Assembly: GCF_001625215.2 (NCBI RefSeq) | Contig: NC_030387.2 | Span: 31,581,606-31,645,605, forward strand | Source of the DNA: Daucus carota subsp. sativus | Taxonomy: Eukaryota; Streptophyta; Magnoliopsida; Apiales; Apiaceae | Length of the DNA stretch: 64,000 bases | Direction of reading: 5' to 3' | In this document: piece by piece, positions 44,198 to 57,757 of the stretch | How the letters are laid out: each line of letters begins with the position of its first letter | Position numbering within the stretch: position 1 is the stretch's first letter | The notes under the pieces: generated by a model | The model's database searches: none | Seen by the model: the letters and a program-made list of their open reading frames with translations, nothing else | Told to the model about the DNA's origin: nothing | Position numbers and translations under genes: made by a program

Positions 44198-45162
44198 AAT
44201 ATACAAGATAATTCCCCTTTATTTTATATAATTAACAACAGGGCCAGCAGACCGAGATGTACTGATATATACACATGCAACATACATACACTGAAACTCA
44301 TTTAAATGACCTGGTTCTGTCGCCCCTGTGGGTCTTTTTTCAATTTTAAGAGCCCCGTGGGTCACTTCTAATTAAATAAATGCTGGCATTATTAATGTTA
44401 AATTTTGTTGTAGTGTGCAGAAACAATCTATAATCACATGCCTTTTCCTGTATCAAGTTTATGGCGGATACGAATAAACTAAATCAAATCACAAGTTGTA
44501 GTTTAAGTGAAGTACCATGGAGAACTAGAAGTCTAGAATATATAGTATACAAATTTTTAATTGATCAATAATACAAGATTCACTAGAGCTATGTTAAACT
44601 AAATATTACTATAAAACATAACAAGCTATAAATGAAATTTTTTATTGAAAAGGATCCAATAAGAATTATAAAGTAATTTTTTGTTATTATTTTTATATAA
44701 TATAATAGACTTATAGGTATAATTTTAAATTTGAGTTAATAATTATGTTTAAGCATCATATATTATATAAAATATATTATTTTCAAATTATTATTAATCT
44801 GCTTTGAATTTTTTCTGATCAAAATGATTAAAATTTGACTGAAATTTGAGTATATCATAGACTAAAAAATATTCGGAAAACTATATCAATAAAAATATTT
44901 GTTTTTCTGATCTATTTGATAATCATACTCTTCTCACGGTTTTTTTTCCTGAATCTCAAACCCAAGCTCAAGGGCTCCCTTAGACCAATATGAGTCTTGG
45001 GCTTACCTTTTGTAAGCCGCCCCACCAATATGACCAACCCAATTTTCCTTTGCTCATACATTTTTTCTGATATGATTACCTAGTAAATTTTCAGGGGACA
45101 AAATAGATTGGCACTTCTTCATTACCGCTATGGCACTTCTTCAACTTCAGGGAAAAAGAACT
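44198..45162. other. AT-rich spacer
   Basis: No gene or bounded element recognised. Confidence 0.55.
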
Positions 45163-45165
45163 AGG

Positions 45166-45449
45166 GGCCGTTTGGTTGATGGTTAATGAGCCCGGTTAAC
45201 GGGATTCGGAACCTAATACCCATACATTGGGTTTGGATCAGTAAACGTTTGGTTGATGGTTAATGAGCTCGGTTAACGGGAATCGGAACCTAATACCCAT
45301 ACATTGGGTTTGGATCAGTAAAATTTTTGCTTGAATGGGAACCTCATTCCCTATTGAAGGATAAATCAATACCTTCACACCCCTTGGGTTACCATTTCCC
45401 ATATCCCCCATTCCCCATTCCCATTCTCACCAATCATCCAAACACCCCC
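45166..45449. mobile_element. Tourist/Harbinger-like MITE with internal duplication
   Basis: Ends GGGGCCGTTTGG(T)TGAT and ATC(A)TCCAAACACCCC are inverted, and CTA flanks both sides, fitting the 3-bp target duplication of PIF/Harbinger elements. A unit of about 76 bp starting CGTTTGGTTGATGGTTAATG occurs twice in tandem near the left end. Confidence 0.7.
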
Positions 45450-45691
45450 TAAGTAGTTCTTAGTACCAGAAATACCCTATAAAAAATTAGATTCCACGGA
45501 AGAAGTATTATTTAAGAACGATTCGGTGGAAGCGCATGTACACGGGAGCCTAAGATTTAATCAAGCAACATACACAAGTTCCACGTCATGGCCATGGGTA
45601 TGGGAGAGTACATCACTGCATACATGATCTTCACGTGATAATTTCTTTGTAGCTTGTTATCGAAACAAATAATACTTGTTTCAATACATAT

Positions 45692-47286
45692 TGTTATAGC
45701 CAAATTTGGCTAGGTCCTTGGTGGGCCGGGTATGTACTTAGTTTAACTAAGTAAGACATAAATTGGGCTAAGAGTCTTATATGAGGTATCAGGACGCGTC
45801 CTCCTGCTTATAAAGTGAGGACGCGACCGACCCTTGAAGAGACTAGTCTGAACGGAAGGGCGCAGCCCTCCGTGGCGTGACTAATCCGCCGATGTTGCGT
45901 AAAGAGGACGCGTCCTCCGAGTCACAAGGAGAGACGCGACTCTTGAGGATGTTGATGGAAGGAGAAACGCGACTCTTGAGGACGTTGATGGAAGGACGCG
46001 ACCGACCCTCCGTCCACCCTGTTATGACCAAAATTGGTCATGGTGTTGGAGGAGGGCGCGCCCTCTTCGGAGGTGACTGAGGGGCGCTGCCTCATGTTAA
46101 AGAAGGACATGTCTGATGTGTTGTTGGAGTGGTCGATGGGACAAGACAGCGAAGGCAAGGGCGCGCCCTCAGGGGTCGCTCCCACATGTAAACACATATT
46201 GTAAGAAGGCTCTTCCTATGGGAGAGTGTACATTCGCTGAGACAACCCTTCCGAGGGAGACGAAGACCGCCCCTCCGGGGTGTTGTAGCCGTTTTTGTAC
46301 ACCATGTAGAGGGGAGGACGCGCCCTCCTCCGGACATAACCCGGGGAGTGCGGTCTCTTGTCCAGTAAACAGGGATGAAGATGGGAATTGGGAAGGACAC
46401 GTCCTCCCTATCAGGGCGCGTCCTTTGACTCAGACGAGGCATAGTTATGAAATACATGATGAGAGAGAGAGGATGAGTGAGTCTCCGTGACGACCCTTCC
46501 GAGGGATATGAAGACTAGTTACCAAGCTCATTTGGTAGTTACCAAGCTCATTTGGTAGTTATCAGGCTCATCTGATAGTTCCCGGGCTCATCCGGGCATG
46601 ATCTACAATCCTCAATCCTGCTATCTGCCGAGTTAACCCTCGTGTGGGGGCTTGAGGTGATCATGGCTCTTGAAGGTCCTCCGGGGTAACACGAAGGCCG
46701 ATCATATGTCTGGATCCTGTATTCTGGTGAGTTAGCCCTCATCGGGGGATTGAGACGATCGTGTAATTCGGCTCCTTGTCTACCTTGTTTGAAGATGAAG
46801 ACCTCACCGAGAGGTGAGGACGTGTCCCTGCATCTCGAGGGGTTAGTCATGGCTCCCCCAGATAACTTCTCCATAAGAGTCGTGGTAGATGCTATCTCTC
46901 GTAGTGGAGATATCGTTGAATCCGTGATCTATTTGGATTAGGAGTCTGAGGTAGTCATACTCAAGACTAATTCTAACAGGAGTAGGATTCTCCAAGATGG
47001 GCCTTCGGCCTATCTCCGACCTTATCGCCAAGAGGCCTAGTCCTGATCAAACTAGGACTCCTGGTTCCATAGAACTACGTACGGCTTGATCCCCTATAAA
47101 TATAGGGGTACGTAGGCACATTGGGGGATCATGAGTTGAGAGCACGTGAGACCAACTCAAAACCCTAATCTCAGCCACCCCCTAAAACAAACAACCACCA
47201 CTCTCCGGCGACCAAAACCACCGTCACAGATCTTGATTCCCGCCATGAACCTCATCTTTGTTGATTACCAAATTCCTCTATCAACA
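45692..47286 (+). mobile_element. Probable solo LTR (1,595 bp)
   Basis: It begins TGTTATAG and ends CTATCAACA, imperfect inverted ends of LTR type, and CATAT flanks both sides (45687-45691, 47287-47291). A TATA box (CTATAAATA, 47094-47102) lies about 190 bp before the end, as expected for an LTR promoter. Just downstream is CACGTGAGACC leader-like sequence. No internal retroelement sequence exists on either side. The G+C rich body is packed with palindromes such as GGACGCGTCC and GGGCGCGCCC. Confidence 0.65.
46517..46596. repeat. Four 20-bp tandem hairpins with covarying stems
   Basis: Four exact 20-bp units share AGTT, a 5-bp stem, the loop GCTCAT and the stem complement. The stems are ACCAA/TTGGT, ACCAA/TTGGT, ATCAG/CTGAT and CCCGG/CCGGG. 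Both sides change together while loop and spacer stay fixed. Confidence 0.9.
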
Positions 47287-47291
47287 CATAT

Positions 47292-48422
47292 CTTTTGCTA
47301 CTCACTAAAAATGTCGCTTGCAATTTTTGTTTTGATATTTAAAATTTTCGGCAACAATCATAATAATTTTCTTTGATAAACTTCAATAGTATCGAGATTC
47401 ATTCACATCGAAATCTGGTCAAATATATCCCAGCACAGCCTCGAATCTCGATTGTGCCGGTTCTGATTGAAAAAAGAAATAAAAACTTAATTTATGATTA
47501 AACGTAATGAGTATGTTCATGAACACATGTTAACAACTATTTTTTACATTAATAATATATTTTTATTTATGAAATTTTTTGTGTATATAAAAAATTATCC
47601 ATTATTTATGAAATTAGATCACATAAAAATATTTCACCTAATAAAAAGAATATTATTATTATTATCATTATAACAATCGAACAAGGAGGTGTTCTTCGCT
47701 TCTTCTTAGAGTAGCATACAAGAGCTACAAGACACGCACGGAAGAAAACATGTTTGTGGCAATATAAACAAGATAGTGGAAACTGGGGAAAACGGAACCC
47801 ACGGATATCGCAACTTATCCATTTTTATTTTATTTAACAGAGATTGTACCTCTAGCTTTTTCTTCTTGCTGATTCACTAGAGAGCGGAAGAGTGTGCATC
47901 TAGATTAAATAGATCAAATTTATGTGTAAATTCCATTCTGCTTGTTTTTCATGACGTACGCACCGAATCTTCATAATTATTACTCATGCAATGAGTATTC
48001 TAAAAAATGAGAATCAGAGTTAATTAGTAAAAATACAGATTTAATTAGATTTATTAGAGATTATTCAAATTATTAATTAGATATTTAAAGGTTTAATCAG
48101 TTCAACAAATAATGAAACAAAAATTAATCAGTGATTAATTGTGATTAATCACCAGTTTTTTTAGTAATGATATGGGTACGTAATATTCACTTATCTTCTA
48201 TTCGCTTCGCTTTTCACTACTTTTTTTTCTAATTTTTCACTACTTTTTTTTAAGAAGTATCATGATACTGCTAACTTATTATTATCGCATATAATATTCA
48301 TTTATCTTCTATTCTATTCGCTTCACTTAAATTTTATCTCTAACTATTCTCTTAAATAATTATAAAAATATAAATCTAAATAATAGTGTTATAATTATCA
48401 TGAGATTTAATATATTAATTTC

Positions 48423-48424
<2 letters not shown>
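47292..48424. other. AT-rich spacer
   Basis: No gene recognised. A small imperfect hairpin (CAGCACAGCCTCGAATCTCG with GATTGTGC) is near 47432-47458. Confidence 0.5.

Positions 48425-48458
<34 letters not shown>
48425..48458. repeat. (AT)n microsatellite
   Basis: About 16 TA units. Confidence 0.95.
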
Positions 48459-48460
<2 letters not shown>

Positions 48461-48478
48461 AGCACTCCATAGCATACC

Positions 48479-48859
48479 CTCTTATATGGAGTTACGCAGC
48501 ACACCATTATAAATATACACATAATATATATTCTATTATATTTTTAATGAAATATAATTGCAAATTTTGATTATTAAACCGAAAACGAAGATATACAATT
48601 TTTTTATTCCAAAGATCATCTAAAATTATGCAATATCTCAACATGATTCTATAACAGAATAATAATCATCCAGAATTATTCTGTTGTAGAATCAATTTCG
48701 AAAATATATTTTTTTTCATCAAATTTTAAGTTTTAAATTACTTAAAATAAATATATTTTATAATATTCTATATTAGAATCACGTTTTATATGTATTTTAT
48801 AACAGAATTTATAATAAAATTGATGATTTATAGTGACGTATGTAACTCCATATAAGGAG
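48479..48859. mobile_element. Terminal-inverted-repeat MITE
   Basis: CTCTTATATGGAGTTACG at the left pairs with TGTAACTCCATATAAGGAG at the right, with weaker pairing inward (TTATAAAT, ATTCTATTATA). The 380-bp interior is AT-rich and noncoding. The target duplication was not clear. Confidence 0.6.
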
Positions 48860-49552
48860 TCCCTCTCTTGAATGTTGGCCTATATATATAGGCTCTAACA
48901 AGCAAGTGTTCATATTTATTAGCTTTGAAAAATGATTTGAGAGCCCGTCAGGATAATGTCAAAGTAGGACAAAGGTAGAGGAGCGTCTTGGAGCTGCAAA
49001 CAAATTTTTCAAAATTTTTATCGTAATGATACATGTATAAATTACCCAACGAACTTCACAATCCACCCGCCGAAATCTACGAACCTCTTTTCCGAATCCA
49101 TATCTAATCTTCCATTTCTCATTGGCCACGCATTATCTCTACTCTATATCGAACATAAAATTTTTATAAAATCCTCCCTGCTAACCCATACAACCAACCC
49201 CCAACAAAAAGGCCTTATCTTCCCTGTGAAGGCTAGCTTTTAAAAAATAAGTTCTTATCATTTTTCTTTACCTTGCATGTTTAATAGGAAGTCACTAGTC
49301 AACAACCAGCTACACGTAAACTTGAGCGTATCTTCGTTCATTCATTTCTCCTCATCTTTCATTTTGCAATCAATTTTTTCCTTTCTTTCTTTCCCTGCAT
49401 TAATTAAGTTTGATTTGTTTCTGTAGAGGTCACCTTTTGAGTTTTTATCATCGTGAATAAGTCAAGTTTTTCAATCTTTTCACTCGTTTTACAAAAGGGC
49501 CACCTGAGCTATACTTGAAACAATCTTTCTTTGCTCAAACTTGATCAAAAAC
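48860..49552. other. Upstream region of glutaredoxin-domain gene
   Basis: AT-rich; presumably holds the promoter. No bounded element recognised. Confidence 0.5.
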
Positions 49553-49621
49553 ATCTCTCTCTCTCTCTCTCCCCCTCCCTCCCTCCCTCCTCTCTCTCTC
49601 TCTCTCTCTCGCTCTCCCCCC
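49553..49621. repeat. CT-rich microsatellite in 5' leader
   Basis: (CT)n and (CCCT)n tract 70-140 bases before the glutaredoxin-domain start codon. Confidence 0.9.
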
Positions 49622-49690
49622 TGCACCTTCTTGATCAAATCAGCTCAACTTCTTAGGAATGTTGTAAGCCAGCTAGTTGATTTGGTTGAA

Positions 49691-50893
49691 ATGGGCTGCG
49701 GTGCATCAAAAAAAGACCAGGTCTGCCACAACTGTCACAAGTCATTGGCACCCGTTACGCGGAGCTACTCAATGCACGTCCACCACCCACCACAACGGGC
49801 CGGTGACACCTACCATGTTGTAGCCCTCACTTCCTCTACTCTTGGTTCTTTAAAAATTGACACCCCTTTTCTTCAAACGCACCAGAATGATGAAAAGATG
49901 GAAACTTTTGATGAATTTGATGACAAGAAAATAAGAAATGAAGAATTTTCTATTGGTATGCTTGAGGCCAAATCTTGGTCTAAGATGATTGATGAGAAGA
50001 TACCCAAAGTTGTTCCAAGGACACCGGTTAGAACCCCGCCTGGTGAGCCTGAGACGATTGATGCAATGGAATTGATGCAGGGGATTGAAGAGTTGAGCCC
50101 TGTGCATCGAAACTATAGGAGTTTTTCGTTTAGTGTGAAATCGGATTTGATTCAAGAAAATTGTAAGGATTCTTGTAGGCCATTGTGGATGGATGTTGGG
50201 AAGAATGATCTGAATTCGGATTCGTTTGTATCGGATTTTGATGCGGATATAATTACTCAATTTAGGAAGTCACTTGAAGATTTGCCACCAGATAATGCAT
50301 TTCACTTAAGGCCTGTAGTGGGGCTTGTCGCGGATTCGAAGAATTTGAGTGGTGGTTATAAAGATGAGGTTTTTGGTAAAGAAAAGGTGGTTTTGTATTT
50401 CACAAGTTTGAGGGGTGTGAGGAAGACTTATGAGGATTGTTGTCATGTTAGAGTGATTCTAAAAGGGTTAAATGTGAAAGTTGATGAAAGGGATGTTTCG
50501 ATGCATTCAGGATTCAAGGAGGAGTTGAAAGAGCTATTAGGGACTAATGTAGGTGGTGGTTTGCCAAAGGTGTTTGTGGGAAAGAAGTACATTGGTGGTG
50601 CTGAGGAAGTACGTCGATTGAATGAAGACGGGCAGCTTGAGAAGGTTCTAGCTGGTTGTGAAAAGGTGGATGATGGCGGTGATGGTCGTATAAATGGTGG
50701 TGCATTGTGTGAGGGGTGTGGGGATGTAAGGTTTGTGCCTTGTGAGACATGTTCAGGGAGTTGTAAGATATATTATGAAGCTGAGTACTATGAAGACGAC
50801 GAAGAAGAAAACGATGAAGCTCAATTCGGGTTTCAAAGATGTCCTGATTGCAATGAGAATGGACTCATCAGGTGTCCACTTTGTTGTAATTAG
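49691..50893 (+). CDS. Glutaredoxin-domain protein with C-terminal CxxC zinc motifs
   Basis: A single exon of 400 residues. The start MGCGASKK fits N-myristoylation at Gly2 with a palmitoylation-prone Cys3, suggesting membrane attachment; upstream in-frame codons lie in the CT repeat and are less likely. Residues 40-240 are low complexity with basic and serine-rich patches. A glutaredoxin-like domain spans about 250-345 (VVLYFTSLRGVRKTYEDC, LPKVFVGKKYIGGAEEV). The usual CPYC site is replaced by TSLRGVRKTYEDCC, which is normal for this plant subfamily and makes classic disulfide reductase activity doubtful. Residues 350-400 have four CxxC pairs (CEGCGD, CETCSG, CPDCNE, CPLCC) like a DnaJ-type zinc-binding module. 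No pathway is established from sequence alone. Confidence 0.93.
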   Translation: MGCGASKKDQVCHNCHKSLAPVTRSYSMHVHHPPQRAGDTYHVVALTSSTLGSLKIDTPFLQTHQNDEKMETFDEFDDKKIRNEEFSIGMLEAKSWSKMIDEKIPKVVPRTPVRTPPGEPETIDAMELMQGIEELSPVHRNYRSFSFSVKSDLIQENCKDSCRPLWMDVGKNDLNSDSFVSDFDADIITQFRKSLEDLPPDNAFHLRPVVGLVADSKNLSGGYKDEVFGKEKVVLYFTSLRGVRKTYEDCCHVRVILKGLNVKVDERDVSMHSGFKEELKELLGTNVGGGLPKVFVGKKYIGGAEEVRRLNEDGQLEKVLAGCEKVDDGGDGRINGGALCEGCGDVRFVPCETCSGSCKIYYEAEYYEDDEEENDEAQFGFQRCPDCNENGLIRCPLCCN

Positions 50894-53800
50894 CATTGAT
50901 CATAGTTACATATTCTCAGTTCACTTCAGGAGTTTTGTTTTGTGTACAGTCTTTTGACACTTATCATTGTATCAAGATGAACTGTTATGTTCTTCAATAT
51001 CTCCCATGCTGAGGTTTGTTTATAAGAATGTCTTTAGTCTGTTTCTTGATTTAAGTTTGCTTATTGCCCTGATTACAAGAATCTCTGTATGTGCATGCAC
51101 TAGTTCAGATTTCAAGTCCTATGGGGTTGATCTTTTAATGAAACAACCATAGTGCTAGATTTTATCACTGACCCCCATCACACATTGTTATGGACCATCA
51201 TTTATATTTTGTGCCCACTACTCCACTAGGCTATTCATTGCTAACTCAACTTTTGGGTGTTTAAGACAGAAAGGAAAAAAAACAAAAGAACAATTTTTTG
51301 AGATCCATTTTCATTATGATACAAGTATACAAATTTGTAATAATTTTCAAAGTCTAAAGTTTGTTGTTGGGAGAGACCAACCAAAAAAGTGTTTATTTTG
51401 GAGGAAAGAAAATAAGGCAGACAATTAGTATATTCAGCAGATTTCAGCTTCAATCATGGTCAAAAGCTAAAACTAATTATACAAATATCTATGACCTCTA
51501 GAACGTCTAACCACTAATTCATAACTAGAAGCCACCCAGCAGAGATTATTCATTAGTCGGCAGACTAGAAAGAAAGACCTGAAGAAAGTAAGTGTGAAGC
51601 ACGCCCAGTTTCTGTGACCAGAAATATTCAAAGAGGCAGGGTCAATCCTGTTTCCGTGTATTTGGTTAGCACTTAATTTTTAAAAGATGGTGTTAAATTC
51701 ATTAGCTAAAAAACAGAAAAATTGAGGAATAAATAGAAACAAGAGAGAAAGAAACTATGGTATCAAAAAAGTTGCAGTAGGACCGGGATAGAGAGCAACA
51801 GAAGTATGCCAGTATGCAGCTGAATTGACTTAACAAGAGTATATGATCTAATGAGCTCCAGACATTATGCTGGTCTGGACTGCAGACTCTGGAGGTTAAT
51901 GCTACACTATGTTATCTAAGAATTTTACGGCCTGATTTTCATTACTGGGATGTTTGAGTCAGTAGCAAACAAATCAATTTGAGCCGAAGCCTAGATGGAT
52001 TAACTGAATCCATGTCTGTATAAAAATCCCTGGAAAATATCAATTGCACAGATGATGGTAGATTGGTAGGGACGACAGACGAACCATACTTGTATATTAC
52101 ACACATATTCTAGATATTATTATGGAAGAGGTGGATTATGCATAGGTAGGACATAGTTCTACTAAATGTATCATTCTTGATCAAAGAATGTGCAATGAAT
52201 ACTCCAACCAATTTATATCAAATGCTGCAATGTACAGTTTAGAATGCTAATGACTCACTACTTATATTTCCTTTAAGTTGTTGTTATCATCTCGAAAACG
52301 TTTTGTGCAGAGAGGCTGCAGGTTAACCCAGGCACAGAGCTGACTGCCTCATTCGGGGAGAAAGAACACATGCAACTGTTTTACCTCGTATCTTAGTGGA
52401 AGAACATGTAAGACATCAGTATTGCCAATTACACGAGTTAAGCGAAGTGTATACAGAATCCTGGGAGTTGTGCAAGTCATATAATATTGAGGAGGGTAAT
52501 TGCAAGTGTGTTGTAGCAGTTACAGCCAAGTTTACAGTAAATGAGTAGTTCTTCAATCACCTTGAAAAATAGAATTCCCTTTCTGTTTGTTAGCAAAAAA
52601 GTTCCATATGCCCTTGTTTCCTACATCTGAATTTGATCTGCAAATTTATGCACCATTCAGATAGTATTGTGGTCCATATACCTGGTTTTTGTCAAAAATA
52701 AGTGAGACCTGAAGAAAGAACACTTAACTACCAAAACACGTACTGGCTTTTATGACGAAATTATGAAACACTCGGCTCATCTTTGATTGAGGCTTTCCAC
52801 TTCAATTCCTTAAACCTGTTGTGGAGTCAGAAAAAATTGACCCTGCAAATTGCATTCCTCATTCAGATGTCAACCACCTTCATGTTCATAATGTCCTGTA
52901 AGCATCATTAAATAGGCAGGCAATTCTTGCGGAGCTGTGTACAGCATGCATATCTGTTCTTAAGATCATGTTAATTTCATCAAAGAAAAGTCTCTCTACT
53001 GCGCCTTTATATTAATCAAATGTGAAATTGAACAAGGACTTGCTCTTTGGTTGTTCTTCTTTCTCGTATTCCGCTCTTGAGAGTAAGCACCAAGTCCACC
53101 TGCCCAAAAAACGTACTCTGGGAATCCGCTTCCTCTGAGGCTCGTAGTTCTGCTAGAACAAGTCCTTGTTCAAGGTAGTACTCTCGGCATCAACTGCCCT
53201 CCAGAAAAAAAGTGCTTAGGATTGGATGGTTCCAACAATACAACATTGTTCCTGTTTAGCAGATTACAAATGGACCAAAATTTCCTAAACTGATGGAAAA
53301 TTTTGAGAGGCAAAATAGATCATCATGATACATTGATCAATGAGTATATATGAACAGAGAAATAAACACTCATTACTGAAATTCTTTACTCCTGGTGTCA
53401 ATGCGTTGGTTATCACTCCAACAACCATTAGCACAGGGTTGCTGCATTATGGCAAGGATAAGAGGAAGAATAATTTCTCCTTTGAGAGACATGCAGCCGT
53501 AATTATGCCAGCCAGCCACTGAACAGAGTTTGCCTGCTCGCTGATGCACTATTGAGCTCGTACCAAATGCTCAACGATACAAGCTTATTCAAGGACTGCA
53601 CCATTCATTCATGTACCTTGAGTAGCCTTTTGGGGCGAGGTGAAGTTCAACTAAACTATGCATGGACCACCAACCAGACTTGTTTATATTACGAGAACAG
53701 GTTCGGATGTCACAAAATCTCCAAGTAATGCCCAAAATAATGGAAGCGATGATCCAAATCATTTATTATTTGTGTTGGATAATCTAGACTTTTGATTTTT

Positions 53801-54147
53801 AGAAGATAATATTAGATCGTGTTGCGTTTTCGTCTAAAAATCCCGCAAAACTTTATAACGATCTTATACATATTTATAAATCTTAAAACTAGAAGTAAAT
53901 CATTAAAAAATGTTAGAAATTCTGACTTCAAACTTGTAAATCATAAATTCACAAACAGATTTTTTATTCAAACCATATACAGACTGCACGAATAAGCCCA
54001 AGTGACGAGGACAAAACTTCAAAAAATCGGCCCAACAAGCCCACAGTTTTCTTTTACTACTATGATTTACTTGAACTGAGGAGCAAAAAAATTACACCCA
54101 CCAAATTCAAAATTTGAAATGTCACACACAGATGAAGAAACTCCTAA
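50894..54147. other. Long gene-poor spacer
   Basis: The first 250 bases are the likely 3' UTR of the glutaredoxin-domain gene. The rest has near-average base composition but no open frame above about 70 codons with family similarity. A noncoding RNA or a decayed repeat cannot be excluded. It contains the inverted repeat listed at 53026. Confidence 0.5.
53026..53172. repeat. 19-bp inverted repeat with 110-bp loop
   Basis: TTGAACAAGGACTTGCTCT (from 53027) and AGAACAAGTCCTTGTTCAA (to 53172) are inverted with one mismatch. The loop does not extend the pairing. Confidence 0.6.
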
Positions 54148-54463
54148 GAGCATCTCCAAGGCTAATATCTAAACTCATTAGCTATAATGCTTATCTAAAT
54201 GGATTATACAAAATTTTTGCTAACAGTAAAGGTTTTCACTCCAATGGTGTTATCTATAATTATTATAAGCTAAAATTATACCTAATTGCTTTTTTGGATC
54301 AACAAATTTATTGAATGATACTTTGTTATCTATAATTTTTTTGCTAAAGGATGATGGTTGGAGTACAACTTTTTTTACATATTATCTAAAAGGGCCAACT
54401 AGATGACACATAGGATGACACATAAGATTTTTAGCTAACAGTTCTTAACCCTTGGAGATGCTC
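54148..54463. mobile_element. Harbinger/Tourist-like MITE with TAA target duplication
   Basis: GAGCATCTCCAAGG on the left and CCCTTGGAGATGCTC on the right are inverted ends, with TAA on both flanks (54145-54147, 54464-54466). The 316-bp interior is AT-rich, and TTAGCTA motifs pair. Confidence 0.85.
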
Positions 54464-54521
54464 TAACGGATGAAAAATTCAAATTTGACAGCTAATACCC
54501 ATACAACATTCAAACGTTAAA

Positions 54522-54555
54522 AAACCCTAAAAACATTAATACAGCCTGTATAAAT
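54522..54555 (+). promoter_or_regulatory. Telo-box and TATA box of alpha-tubulin gene
   Basis: AAACCCTA at 54522-54529 and GTATAAAT at 54548-54555 lie 130-165 bases before the start codon, followed by a CT-rich leader. Confidence 0.6.
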
Positions 54556-54685
54556 CCATCCCCTGTTTTCTCTCTCTGTCTACTTGTATCTTTTTATAAA
54601 CCCCCAGATCTACATCTTGTCTCTCTCACAGTCTCTCTCTCTCTACAGACAAAACCCTAACTTTCAAACACTACTAATCAAGAAA

Positions 54686-56365
<1,680 letters not shown>

Positions 56366-56712
56366 GCTCCAAGTGTTTGTAGGTTTATTATGCTTTTGAG
56401 ACCATAGTAGTATTGCCAATGGCCTCATTGGTGGTGTCAGTCTTTTGCTGTTTCTAATTTGTGTTGAAGTTGAAAACTTCTTTAATTATCTGCAAATTTT
56501 TAGTATATTATGTGAAATTTCAAATTGGTTGGTCTTGCATTAACTTTGAATTCTTCTTTCAAATTGGAAAACACAACTTAAAACAGATGATCAACCGAAG
56601 CTATTGTAAAAGTTCTACCCAACTAACAATGGACCATGATCATTGTATAGTATATTTGTATGATTGTATCCCTAACAATGTTTAACAATGATCATCATAT
56701 ACATGTTAAAAG

Positions 56713-57322
56713 CAGTGTTCTAAAAGTCGGCGATTAATCGGGATTAATCGCCGATTAATCGCTGTTCGGTCGGCCACCGTCTCGATTAAGCATTAATCGG
56801 TGAAAAAAGCGTTTTTTTCTGAAAATCGGGATTAATCGGTCAAAATCGGTGAATTTAAAAAAATTAAAAATCGAAAGTAAAAAAAATTTGAAATTTGAAA
56901 TTTAATTTTAAATAAAACAAAAAGGCACGAAAATGACAAAACACAGAAATTAAAGTTGTTTTTATTACCATTCTCTCTTTCAAGATTAGCTCATAATCTC
57001 TAATTACATAAATTTATAATATCTTCCTTCACAGATTCAATCAAATTCAAGTTTATATATGAGATGACTGGACTTGTGTATGTATATAAAGACATGTTTT
57101 GTGTTACAAAAAATCATTAATCTTTTGATCTTATATGGCTATAAATTTATACTATATATAATTATATTAATATATATATATATATATATGATTTAAAAAA
57201 TAATATTAAATTGATTACGATTAATGATCCGATTAATCACTCCGATTAATCTCCGATTATCCGATTAATCGCTGGACGGTGCCTTCACCGACTAAGTCCG
57301 ATTCCTGCTTTTTACAACACTG
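56713..57322. mobile_element. Non-autonomous hAT element with 8-bp target duplication
   Basis: The ends CAGTGTTCTAAAAG and TTTTTACAACACTG are inverted. GTTAAAAG flanks both sides perfectly (56705-56712 and 57323-57330), the 8-bp duplication of hAT elements. Both subterminal regions are filled with GATTAATC/CGATTAATCG motifs, likely transposase-binding repeats. At 610 bp it has no coding capacity. A partial relative is at 3117-3196. Confidence 0.93.
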
Positions 57323-57583
57323 GTTAAAAGTAAGTTCAAGAATGTCCTAATAGGTGATTTAACACTATATTTGTATATGAATATTGACAAGAGAGAACGC
57401 ACAATATGAGAGAGTTGGTGAAATAGATGGAAATTGATTTTTTGTTGATAAAATAGTTTAGCACAAATATAATGGTGTCTTAAAAATAAGGCATATCTTG
57501 GATACAATAATATCTTAATAATAAAGATATTATCGAAACACTCATTTCTTCCGCATACCTTAAATTTTGGTTTAGAATATCGA

Positions 57584-57757
57584 ACATTTTATCTTATAAT
57601 CCCTACTATTAGGTGTTGAACATATAATTTTTGTAGGACAGCTGCAAATATGACTTATATTGCTATAGGAATATTTTATCTTATAATCCCTACTATTAGG
57701 TGTTGAACATATAATTTTTGTAAGACAGCTGCAAATATGACTTATATTGCTATAGGA
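57584..57757. repeat. Two-copy tandem repeat, 87-bp period
   Basis: Two almost identical units (TTTTATCTTATAATCCCTAC ... GACTTATATTGCTATAGGAA) start at 57587 and 57674. Confidence 0.9.
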
